20,651 nucleotides of DNA from Bacteroidota bacterium (GTDB taxonomy: Bacteria; Bacteroidota; Rhodothermia; Rhodothermales; UBA10348). Within the stretch, counting starts at the first letter, position 1. The number at the start of each line of letters is the position of its first letter. Below, one piece after another: positions 7,725-15,422 of the stretch. The notes beneath the pieces are model-generated. The model did not search any database. It was not told where the DNA came from and saw only the letters and a program-made list of their open reading frames with translations. Both the position numbers and the translations under genes were made by a program. Location of the stretch: the NCBI GenBank assembly GCA_004356385.1, contig SMXL01000157.1:1-20651 (forward strand), given 5' to 3'.

Positions 7725-8404
7725 TGGTCACTTCTGTCCCACCATCGGTTGCGCAAATCGATATTGAGCCGTCGATGCCAGCACGGATTACTGCTCTTTT
7801 GGAGAACCATCGAGCCCAACTCGAGGAATACGCTTCTCTCCTGCTCTCATTTAATGAACACCTGAATTTGATCTCGCGGCGCGATACGGTAAACGTATTC
7901 GATCATCACATTCTGCATTCGCTGGCTTTGACTGCCAGACGGTTTGATCATGGATCAGTCGTAGTTGATTGGGGTTCCGGCGGCGGATTACCGGCTATTC
8001 CTCTGGCAATCGTTCAGCCCGACGTTCAATTCATAGCTGTCGATACGATTGAAAAGAAGACTCGTGCTCTCAAGAGCATACGTACCCGACTAAATCTGGA
8101 AAACCTGGACGTATGGAATGGACGCGCGGAAGAGTGGGGAGGGCAATGCGACTATTCGGTTTCTCGAGCGACAGCATCTCTATCAAATCTTTGGTTCTGG
8201 CACATCCGTTCGTCGAGTCCTCCGGAGAGCGCTGAAGCATCTGTATGGGAAAAGGGTCTTCTGTGCTTGAAAGGGGGCGATTTGAAAAGCGAAATTTTCG
8301 AGCTCGAACGGGACTTCCCCGATGTGTCCATAGACGCGTGCGATCTAGCCGGCTTGCTCGGTCGGACGTACTTTGACTCCAAAACGCTGATTCACGTGCA
8401 TTGA
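7724..8404 (+). CDS. rsmG: 16S rRNA (guanine-N7) methyltransferase RsmG
   Basis: RsmG (GidB) methylates G527 (E. coli numbering) of 16S rRNA with S-adenosylmethionine. The 226-residue frame shows the family N-terminal helix region (LLLSFNEHLNLISRRDT, then HHILHSLAL), the SAM-binding loop VDWGSGGGLPAIPLAI, the acidic VDTIEKKTRAL and the SRATA segment. The first ATG (7724) is annotated. However, the ATG at 7775 (residue 18, MPARITALLENHRAQLEEY) also fits family length and is the only one left if the promoter overlapping 7724 is used. The gene ends TGATG, sharing its final A with the start of the WYL regulator. Confidence 0.93.
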   Translation: MVTSVPPSVAQIDIEPSMPARITALLENHRAQLEEYASLLLSFNEHLNLISRRDTVNVFDHHILHSLALTARRFDHGSVVVDWGSGGGLPAIPLAIVQPDVQFIAVDTIEKKTRALKSIRTRLNLENLDVWNGRAEEWGGQCDYSVSRATASLSNLWFWHIRSSSPPESAEASVWEKGLLCLKGGDLKSEIFELERDFPDVSIDACDLAGLLGRTYFDSKTLIHVH

Positions 8405-9381
8405 TGGGAAACGAAGACCGACGTACAAATCGAACCGAGCGCCTTTTCGCGACCATTCTGTTGCTTCAGAATCGGCCAAATCTAACGTCGCGCGATCTGT
8501 CTGAGCATTTTGGGGTAAGCCGCCGAACGATTTTCAGAGATTTGAGGGCTCTGAGCGATTCGGGGGTCCCGCTTACCTATTCAGAGACTGGGGGCTATGA
8601 AATACTCGAGGGTTATCAGCTTCCCCCACTCATGTTAACCGCGAGAGAGGCGGCGACACTTCTGGTAGGGACCGAGTTCATGAAATTGCAGTCGGATGCA
8701 TCGCTTCGGGAAGACGCGGACGATGTGGCACTGAAAATTCATGCGGTGCTTCCGAAAGAGATCAGGGAATACGTCGATCGGCTGAGGGAAAACACGGTTC
8801 TAGACCCGTATTGGTTACATGCAGTCCGGGAAGAAGGGTCAGAATCAGGACGGTGGTATAAACTGAGTGAAGCGGTTGCTCGAAGCAGAATCGTGATCTT
8901 GGAATACTGGGTTGAAGCCAGGCAAGAACTGACAAAGAGAAGAGTGGACCCGCTTGGACTGGTGTACTACACCGATCACTGGAATCTTATCGCTTTCGAC
9001 CACTTGAGGGAGGAAATACGCAATTTTCGGCTCGATCGGATCAGGGAAATGTATGTACTCAGCGAACGTTTTGAGCGACCGGAGGGCTTTAACCTCCAAG
9101 TCCATCTGGAAGACAGGGGAATGTCCACAAAACGGTATGAAATCCACCTGGAATTCTCAAAAAAGGCGATTTCTCGGGCTCGAGTGGCGATTCCTGCGCG
9201 TATCGACGAGGAGAAGGAGACCAAGGACGGTATTGAAATTCAGTTCTCTTTCGACAACATGGACTATTTATCGGCCTGGCTTCTCAGATATGGCGCAGAC
9301 GTCAAGGTGTTGAGTCCACCCGAACTTAGAAGGAGCCATATCTCTGCTATTGAGGCCGTGTTGGAAGAATACGGGGTCTAA
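8404..9381 (+). CDS. HTH and WYL-domain transcriptional regulator
   Basis: A 325-residue regulator of the YafY/DeoR-like type. Residues about 11-55 form a winged helix-turn-helix (LTSRDLSEHFGVSRRTIFRDLRAL), followed by a wing (GGYEILEGYQLPPLMLT). A WYL domain spans about 145-215 (RRVDPLGLVYY, WNLIAFD at 193-199, NFRLDRI at 207-213) and a C-terminal WCX-like extension completes it. The namesake Trp-Tyr-Leu reads Trp-Asn-Leu here. In the family WYL domains sense ligands, including single-stranded DNA in some DNA-damage regulators; the ligand here is unknown. ATG 8404 overlaps the rsmG stop by one base; a TTG at 8401 is an alternative. Its stop overlaps the convergent mfd stop by 4 bases. Confidence 0.9.
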   Translation: MGNEDRRTNRTERLFATILLLQNRPNLTSRDLSEHFGVSRRTIFRDLRALSDSGVPLTYSETGGYEILEGYQLPPLMLTAREAATLLVGTEFMKLQSDASLREDADDVALKIHAVLPKEIREYVDRLRENTVLDPYWLHAVREEGSESGRWYKLSEAVARSRIVILEYWVEARQELTKRRVDPLGLVYYTDHWNLIAFDHLREEIRNFRLDRIREMYVLSERFERPEGFNLQVHLEDRGMSTKRYEIHLEFSKKAISRARVAIPARIDEEKETKDGIEIQFSFDNMDYLSAWLLRYGADVKVLSPPELRRSHISAIEAVLEEYGV

Positions 9382-12300
9382 ACCGATTCTTTTTCAGGGA
9401 CTGTAACCAGAAGAGAAATCAGGATATCTCGAGCCGTGTGTAAATCAGGCACTTCCTGGACAATCGCCCGGAGTTTTCCTGACGAACTCTCTTTCAGCGC
9501 GTATCGATGGTCAAGTTGACCCAATAAGCGAAGTAGCTCATGGAAGTACTTCTCGTAGAAATAGGGGTCTTTGGCATTGTCCGGGAAAATGAGGAACAGT
9601 CTTTCGTTCTTGAAAAGTATCCGAGACAGCCTGTTCTCATGCCCCATAGCCTTGATTTCAACCGAGAGCAACAAATTTTCGACTTCGTCTGGGATGGGAC
9701 CAAATCGATCTTCCATCTCGGTTCGAACTTCCGAAATGTTTTCTGATGTGGAGGATTCGGATATTCGCCGATACAAATTCAGGCGTTCGACGCGGTTCGA
9801 GAGGTACGATTCAGGAATGAAGGCATCCGCTTCAACCTCAATGGTCGTTTCAGCGGCAATGGGCACCCCGTCACCGTCAAAAAGATCGGAGAATTCGTCT
9901 GCGCGCAATTCCTGAACGGCTTCATCCAGGATTCGGTGATAGGTCTCGAAGCCGATGTCTTCGATAAAACCAGTTTGCTCGGCCCCGAGCAAGTTTCCGG
10001 CCCCTCGAATGTCCAAATCACGCATGGCAATCTGAAATCCGCTACCCAGATCACTGAATTCTTCGACGGCTTGTAGACGCTGACGGGCCTCGCGAGTCAG
10101 ACCGTGAATGGACGGCACGAGAAGAAAACAAAAAGCTTTACGGTCGGAGCGTCCCACGCGACCTCTTAGCTGGTGCAGCTCGGCAAGGCCGAACCGGTCG
10201 GCCCGGTTTATGATAATCGTATTGGCGTTCGAGATATCGAGCCCGTTTTCAATAATATTCGTACAGACTAGAACATCAAAATCCCTGTTGATAAAGCCCA
10301 TCATGACTTTTTCAAGCTCGGAGCCCCTCATCTGACCGTGTGCGATTCTGAACCGGACGTCGGGGATCAACATCCGTAGCGTGTCGGCCATGTCGTCGAT
10401 CGACTGGACACGATTATGAAGGAAAAAAACCTGCCCTTTACGGCCTACTTCGTATAAAATCGCGTCCCGAATCAAGTCCTTGTCGAACGTATGGATCTCT
10501 GTTTCTATGGGTTGTCGGTTGGGAGGGGGGGTGGCAATGATGGAGAGGTCCCGCGCTCCAAGAAGAGAGAATTGGAGCGTTCTGGGGATCGGAGTGGCGG
10601 TTAACGTGAGCGTGTCCACATTCACACGCAGATGCCGGAGCTTTTCCTTTACTGCAACCCCGAATCGTTGCTCTTCGTCCAGAATTAGCAAACCGAGGTC
10701 GTTGAAGACGACGTCTTTGGAAAGCATCCGATGCGTTCCAATCACGACGTCGGCAGTTCCGCCTGCAATGTGCTCAAGAGATGACTTGATTTGGGCGGAA
10801 GAACGAAATCTTGAAAGCACGTGAATTTGGACGGGGTAGGCGGCCAATCTTTCAGAAAAAGTCCGAAAATGCTGCATCGCGAGAATGGTCGTCGGAACCA
10901 GAACGGCCACTTGTTTTCCGTCCTGTACTGCCTTAAACGCTGCACGAATGGCGATTTCAGTTTTTCCGAAGCCCACATCTCCGCAGACGAGACGGTCCAT
11001 AGGTACCGGGTTGATCATGTCTTCCTTGACGGCCTCGCTCGCGGACGCCTGATCGGGTGTGTCTTCATAAAAGAAAGATGCCTCCAATTCCTGCTGCCAA
11101 ACCGTGTCTTCCGAAAACTCAAAACCGTCGGCTTTTTTTCGGGAAGCGTAGAGCTTGATCAGATCCCTTGCAATGTCCTTGACGCGGGATTTCGTCCTGG
11201 ATTTTGTTCGTTCCCACTGTCCCGATCCCAATTTTGTCAGTTTCGGCTGATGCCCTTCCTTTCCTTTGTACTTGTGGAGTTTGTAGAGCGCGTTTACGTT
11301 GACGTAGAGCACGTCAAGGCCATTGTATTCAAGGCGAACGACTTCCTGACGTTTACCTCGGACGTCGATCTGTTGCAATCCAGCGAATCTCCCGATCCCG
11401 TAGTCGATATGAACGACAAAATCCCCTGGAATGAGGTGATGAAGCTCACGCAGGCTGATCCCTCCAAAGCGGTGCTTCTGCTTCCGGGCGGTCGGACGGT
11501 GATACCGATTGAATATCTGGTGATCGGTATAGAGCGCATATCCAAGAGAAGGCATCTCAAACCCCTGGTGGAGGGAATCGCGCTTGATCGTTACCTGGTA
11601 TTGCTCGAGATCATCCTCAAGCAGCTGGTGGATGCGAGATTCCTGTCCGGACGTATCGCAAAGAATACTGGTTCGAATTCCAGACCGATGATTTTGGACG
11701 AGTCGTTCCCTCAGAATCGGAAGCGAGCTATTGAAAGTCGGTTGGGGAGAGGAGTCAAACCGAAAATCTTTGCCCTTGACGTCCAACTGATACGTTCCAA
11801 GTCGAATACGAGATCTCGATTCAAGAAGTTGTTGATACGACTGCAGACTAACGAAAATGCTTCCTATATCGACAGCATTCATTTCTGACTCTGATCGAGT
11901 AGCCGCCTCTTCCAGCTTGGACGTTACTTCGAGAACACACTCTTCCAGTCGGGCATCGTCGTAAACAGCCAGTATAAGTTCGGATGGCAGATACTCCAGA
12001 AGTGTAGTCGATGATTTCAGGTTCTCCGAACTGCCGGAAATGTTGGGAATAAGACGCGCAAAATTTTTACGGCTTACTGATCGCTGCGTAAGAATGTCGA
12101 ACTCGCGAATGGAATCGATTTCGTCGCCAAAGAACTCGATACGTATCGGGTAATTGCCCATGAACGGAAAGACGTCAAGGATGCCACCGCGTAACGCCAG
12201 GTCACCGGGCTGTTCGACAAATTCAACTCGCTCAAAGCCCTGACCCACGAGGCGTTCTATCAGGTCCTCGGGCGGATGCGTTGCTCCTGTGGCCAGGTCT

Positions 12301-12731
12301 GTTGACTCATCTTCGAGCTGATCTCTTGAGGGGAGATATTCGATGAACGCCTTCACGCTCGCAACAATGACTCCGGAGAATTCCGAGTCGAGGTGTTGCA
12401 AAATGTCGGTCCGAATCATGGAAGGTGCCGGGTCAATTACGTGCTCCGGATCCATCGGCCGGAGATCTGATTCGGGGAAAAGGAAAATGTTTTCTTCACG
12501 TCGAAAAATCTGCTGAAGATCGGAGTGCAGATAGGCAGCGCTTTCTTCGTCTTCCGTCAGGCAGAGCAAGGGACGACCGGATGTATCGCTGACCCGTGCA
12601 AGGAGGAAGGCCGGAAGTGAACCGGAGAGCCCTTTGACAGAAACAGCATCAGAGCCGGAATCGAATCGACGACAGAATTCGTCGACTTCTTTGTTTTCTG
12701 AAAAAGCTTTATAAAAGGCTTGAATGGACAC
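9378..12731 (-). CDS. mfd: Transcription-repair coupling factor Mfd
   Basis: Mfd removes RNA polymerase stalled at DNA lesions and recruits UvrA for nucleotide excision repair. The 1117-residue length fits. Domains in order: a degenerate UvrB-like N-terminal part (RGGILDVFPFMGNYPIRIEF near 185), and the RNA polymerase-interacting CarD-like domain (GDFVVHIDYGIGRFAGL from about 434). Then come RecG-like translocase domains with Walker A GDVGFGKTE (584-592), the Mfd-typical Walker B LDEEQRFG (near 683) and the RGRVGRSDRKAF motif, and the C-terminal TRCF domain ending LLVTVPEKESV. The start is GTG (12731). No Shine-Dalgarno is present; a TATAAT on the minus strand (12797-12792) may be its -10 box, without a clear -35. 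parS site 2 would then lie in its leader. Confidence 0.97.
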   Translation of the reverse strand: MSIQAFYKAFSENKEVDEFCRRFDSGSDAVSVKGLSGSLPAFLLARVSDTSGRPLLCLTEDEESAAYLHSDLQQIFRREENIFLFPESDLRPMDPEHVIDPAPSMIRTDILQHLDSEFSGVIVASVKAFIEYLPSRDQLEDESTDLATGATHPPEDLIERLVGQGFERVEFVEQPGDLALRGGILDVFPFMGNYPIRIEFFGDEIDSIREFDILTQRSVSRKNFARLIPNISGSSENLKSSTTLLEYLPSELILAVYDDARLEECVLEVTSKLEEAATRSESEMNAVDIGSIFVSLQSYQQLLESRSRIRLGTYQLDVKGKDFRFDSSPQPTFNSSLPILRERLVQNHRSGIRTSILCDTSGQESRIHQLLEDDLEQYQVTIKRDSLHQGFEMPSLGYALYTDHQIFNRYHRPTARKQKHRFGGISLRELHHLIPGDFVVHIDYGIGRFAGLQQIDVRGKRQEVVRLEYNGLDVLYVNVNALYKLHKYKGKEGHQPKLTKLGSGQWERTKSRTKSRVKDIARDLIKLYASRKKADGFEFSEDTVWQQELEASFFYEDTPDQASASEAVKEDMINPVPMDRLVCGDVGFGKTEIAIRAAFKAVQDGKQVAVLVPTTILAMQHFRTFSERLAAYPVQIHVLSRFRSSAQIKSSLEHIAGGTADVVIGTHRMLSKDVVFNDLGLLILDEEQRFGVAVKEKLRHLRVNVDTLTLTATPIPRTLQFSLLGARDLSIIATPPPNRQPIETEIHTFDKDLIRDAILYEVGRKGQVFFLHNRVQSIDDMADTLRMLIPDVRFRIAHGQMRGSELEKVMMGFINRDFDVLVCTNIIENGLDISNANTIIINRADRFGLAELHQLRGRVGRSDRKAFCFLLVPSIHGLTREARQRLQAVEEFSDLGSGFQIAMRDLDIRGAGNLLGAEQTGFIEDIGFETYHRILDEAVQELRADEFSDLFDGDGVPIAAETTIEVEADAFIPESYLSNRVERLNLYRRISESSTSENISEVRTEMEDRFGPIPDEVENLLLSVEIKAMGHENRLSRILFKNERLFLIFPDNAKDPYFYEKYFHELLRLLGQLDHRYALKESSSGKLRAIVQEVPDLHTARDILISLLVTVPEKESV

Positions 12732-12750
12732 TTAATAGCAGATAATTGAC

Positions 12751-12766
12751 CGTTTCACGTGAAACG
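12751..12766. promoter_or_regulatory. parS: parS centromere site 2
   Basis: CGTTTCACGTGAAACG is a perfect 16-bp palindrome that carries the invariant parS core GTTTCACGTGAAAC. It differs from the usual consensus only at its outermost base pair, where C and G replace T and A. It lies 19 bases upstream of the mfd start codon and about 5.07 kb from site 1. Confidence 0.9.
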
Positions 12767-12778
12767 AAAAAGGATTTA

Positions 12779-12850
12779 GTTGAATAATACTATTATATTT
12801 CAACAAACTACTTGACGCGTGGTTTGCTCTCCAACATCACATCTTGGAGA
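12779..12850. repeat. Two inverted repeats beside parS site 2
   Basis: The first, at 12779-12804, is an AT-rich imperfect dyad with outer arms GTTGAA and TTCAAC and further partial pairing inside. On the minus strand it is followed by CCTTTTT after about 6 bases, so it could be a weak terminator of murQ, or a promoter or binding region for mfd. The second, at 12828-12850, has perfect 7-bp arms TCTCCAA/TTGGAGA around 9 bases and no T-run. Roles are unknown. Confidence 0.4.
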
Positions 12851-12948
12851 ACAGGCGTATAGGAATGGGCAAGTAAAGAAACGACCGATGGTTTACGGTG
12901 CGCGCGGTAGAACGCTGATTAATAATCAGCCTCCGCTACGAGTAATCG

Positions 12949-13884
12949 TTAGGATGGCGAAAAATATTTCCCGTCAATTGCCGGACGCACGAACCCGCCA
13001 GTGCGTTCCAGCCGGGCTTTAGCTTCTTGCAAATTGACGCTCGCGAGATTCATAACAATAGCTGTTTTTACATGGCCTTCGGCGGAGTCCAATAACTTAC
13101 CAGCCTCCACGTAGCTAGCACCCGTGACGGTCATCACCGTTCGTTTCGACCGCTCGACCAATTTCAGATTGGTCATCTGAAGATCAACCATCATGTTCTC
13201 GTAGACCTTGCCCATACGGATGAAGGTCGCCGTCGTCAGCATGTTCAGCACGAGCTTTTGAGCTGTACCGCTTTTCATTCTGGTCGAGCCCATAATGACC
13301 TCGGGGCCTGGTACAGGGCAGATGGCGACGTCAACCTCGAGAGGAAATTCGGACCGTGGTGTGCACGTAATGAATAGCGTCTTGCATCCAAGTGAGCGGG
13401 CGTAATTTACGGCTCCAACGACATAGGGAGTGCGGCGACTTGCTGCGATGCCACAGACCACGTCATTTGACGATACGCTCGCGTCCTTTATGGCCTGAAC
13501 GCCGTTTTCTTCAAGGTCTTCCGCCCCTTCTTGCGACCGAAAAACTGCGTCGCGTCCACCCGCGATTAATCCCTGAACCCTGTCTGGTTCCGACCCGAAC
13601 GTCGGAGGGCATTCGGAAGCGTCGAGAATACCCAGTCGACCGCTGGTGCCAGCTCCGGCGTAGAATAGCCGCCCGTCGTTGTTGAATGAATCGACGATAA
13701 GTTCGACGGCCGCTTCGATATAGGGGATTTCTTTTGCGACCGATTCAGCAACGAGGTGATCTTCAGAATTAATAATCCGAAGAATCTCTCCCACACTGGC
13801 CGTGTCGATTTCCGCTGAGGCAGGATTTCTCTGCTCGGTAGCCAGCCGTTTGATTTCTGAAAAGAGCTCTGATTCCTGGTTCAT
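12949..13884 (-). CDS. murQ: N-acetylmuramic acid 6-phosphate etherase
   Basis: MurQ cleaves the D-lactyl ether of MurNAc-6-phosphate to give GlcNAc-6-phosphate and lactate during recycling of cell-wall sugars in the cytoplasm. The 311-residue protein has the expected SIS (sugar isomerase) fold motifs: TEQRNPASAEID near the N-terminus, and AGAGTSGRLGILDASE at 76-91 with Glu 91 matching a catalytic Glu of E. coli MurQ. Further motifs are ECPPTFG, and GSTRMKSGTAQKLVLNMLTT. It starts at ATG 13884 without Shine-Dalgarno. The usual recycling partners (anmK, nagZ, MurNAc transporters) are not adjacent. It is divergent from recF across 186 bases. A small GCTGATT-AAT-AATCAGC hairpin (12914-12930) lies after its stop. 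Confidence 0.95.
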   Translation of the reverse strand: MNQESELFSEIKRLATEQRNPASAEIDTASVGEILRIINSEDHLVAESVAKEIPYIEAAVELIVDSFNNDGRLFYAGAGTSGRLGILDASECPPTFGSEPDRVQGLIAGGRDAVFRSQEGAEDLEENGVQAIKDASVSSNDVVCGIAASRRTPYVVGAVNYARSLGCKTLFITCTPRSEFPLEVDVAICPVPGPEVIMGSTRMKSGTAQKLVLNMLTTATFIRMGKVYENMMVDLQMTNLKLVERSKRTVMTVTGASYVEAGKLLDSAEGHVKTAIVMNLASVNLQEAKARLERTGGFVRPAIDGKYFSPS

Positions 13885-13938
13885 ACCAATGCAGTGTAAA
13901 AGATATCCGCCCGTAAGTTCAATATCAGCGACGGTGCA

Positions 13939-13964
13939 AGCAAGTGATGAAGTACATACTTGCT
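13939..13964. repeat. Inverted repeat in the murQ-recF divergent gap
   Basis: Perfect 7-bp arms AGCAAGT and ACTTGCT are separated by 12 bases, between the divergent starts of murQ and recF. The geometry is that of a dimer-binding operator. A TTGACA at 13999-14004 (plus strand) is not followed by a good -10 at normal spacing. Assignment as an operator is inference. Confidence 0.3.
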
Positions 13965-14070
13965 GCTCCCTGGGTTCGAAAACTGCTCGACTGCGTCCTT
14001 GACAAACGATTCGAATTCATGGGCGTCGCGTATCCGCTATCTTTCAATCAGGACACGATAAGAAACGAGA

Positions 14071-15234
14071 ATGATTCTTAATACGCTACGTCTCAAGGAT
14101 TTCCGCGCCCACTCAGAATCTGAAATTCATTTCGGTGAACGAATGAACCTGGTTTGCGGAGCCAACGGTATCGGGAAGACGAACGTGTTGGAATCGATTC
14201 ATTACCTGAGTCTTACGAAGAGCTTTCTGACCTCTACCGATCAAACTTTGCTCAGCCACGAGGCCCCCTTTTTCGAGCTTTTGGGTGAATTTACGGGCGA
14301 ACATCGGAAACAGCTTAAAGTCCGCGCGGCCTTTGTACCCGGGGAGGGAAAGAAATTTTTCGTCAACGGGAGTCCCGTCGAGCGAAAGGCGGACCACATT
14401 GGCACGATTCCTACTGTTCTTCTATGTCCGCAGGATTACACGCTCACGGCTGGGGGCCCGGGCGAACGTAGACGGTTCATCAACAACATCATCAGCCAGT
14501 CGAGTTCTTCTTATCTGGATGACCTGATTCGATATCGACGAACGCTGAAGCAGCGAAACGAAGTGCTGTATCGAATGAAGCGATCGAATTTGAGCGGGGC
14601 AGAAGAAACGCTCGAATCGTGGACCATTGAATTGGTAGAAATCGGTTCTCGAATTATTTCTGCCAGACTGAATTTCTGCGGGGTGTTTTCCGGCTTGTTG
14701 ACGAAAGCCCATGAAATGCTGGGCGATGTGGTCGAGCGACCCTCGTTCGAATATCGTCCTATTAGTGACACGATATCGACAACGGACCTTGCTGATATCA
14801 GGGACGCGTTTACCGCAGCGATCCGAAAAGAAAAGCATCGAGAACGCCAAAGGGGTGTCACCACTGTGGGTCCACATCGAGACGAAATCACGTTCTTTCT
14901 GGATGATTTAGAAGTGCGTCGATTTGCGTCACAGGGGCAACATCGGACGTTTGGAATGGCTCTCAAGTTGGCACAATTTCAATACCTCCGAAACGAGACC
15001 GACGAAACGCCGATCATGCTGCTTGACGACGTATTTGATAACCTGGACAGGCAGAGAATTCAACTCTTCATCGGAATTCTTCAGGAGCAGGGTATGGGTC
15101 AGTTGATTATCACCGCGGCGCAGAAAGAGATCCTTGAAGGATTTATTGATTTTGAGTCGGAATCGAACCAAATGATCGAGTTACCTTTGATGCCGGAGAA
15201 CAACCCGATCGAAATGGCGGTTCATGCAGAGTGA
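14071..15234 (+). CDS. recF: DNA replication and repair protein RecF
   Basis: RecF is an ABC-type ATPase that helps load RecA at single-strand gaps with RecO and RecR. The 387-residue protein has the N-terminal LRLKDFRAH, Walker A GANGIGKT (30-37), and the family segment RRRFINNIISQ followed by YLDDLIRYRRTLKQRNEVL. It also has an ABC-like signature region FASQGQHRTFGMALKLAQ and Walker B IMLLDD (315-320) followed by VFDNLD. It starts at ATG and lacks a Shine-Dalgarno. dnaA and dnaN, common neighbours elsewhere, are not in the window. The last 15 or so residues are variable. Confidence 0.96.
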   Translation: MILNTLRLKDFRAHSESEIHFGERMNLVCGANGIGKTNVLESIHYLSLTKSFLTSTDQTLLSHEAPFFELLGEFTGEHRKQLKVRAAFVPGEGKKFFVNGSPVERKADHIGTIPTVLLCPQDYTLTAGGPGERRRFINNIISQSSSSYLDDLIRYRRTLKQRNEVLYRMKRSNLSGAEETLESWTIELVEIGSRIISARLNFCGVFSGLLTKAHEMLGDVVERPSFEYRPISDTISTTDLADIRDAFTAAIRKEKHRERQRGVTTVGPHRDEITFFLDDLEVRRFASQGQHRTFGMALKLAQFQYLRNETDETPIMLLDDVFDNLDRQRIQLFIGILQEQGMGQLIITAAQKEILEGFIDFESESNQMIELPLMPENNPIEMAVHAE

Positions 15235-15295
15235 TTCGTTCCGTGTCCATGCCGATGAGTGATTCGTGCGGAGTGAATCTAGATGTGTGAATCAC
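15229..15295. repeat. Short direct and inverted repeats after recF
   Basis: GAGTGATTCGT occurs at 15229-15239 (overlapping the recF stop) and again at 15257-15267, 28 bases apart. GTGATTC (15259-15265) can also pair with GAATCAC (15289-15295). No T-run follows, so a simple intrinsic terminator is not supported. The rest of the 167-base gap before the protease gene shows nothing clear. Confidence 0.35.
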
Positions 15296-15422
15296 GCCGA
15301 GTAAGGGTTGCTCATTTCCGCCTGTCCACTGTGTCGGCCGCGTCGCATCTGTCAAACCATGTGTAACCAACCATCCGTCCCCCAACGCTCCTAGTCCGTC
15401 CATGCCCGACGAAAAGAATCCA

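Noticed and set aside
10821..11888. A 355-codon open frame on the plus strand inside mfd
   Set aside because: It lies wholly antisense to conserved Mfd domains, has no recognisable motif and an amino-acid make-up typical of a shadow frame.
12732..12948. Candidate oriC
   Set aside because: AT-rich DNA and parS are present, but I find no DnaA-box cluster (TTATCCACA or close variants) and dnaA is not in the window.
15229..15295. Start of a CRISPR-like repeat array
   Set aside because: Only two 11-base copies occur, too short and too few, and no cas genes are near.
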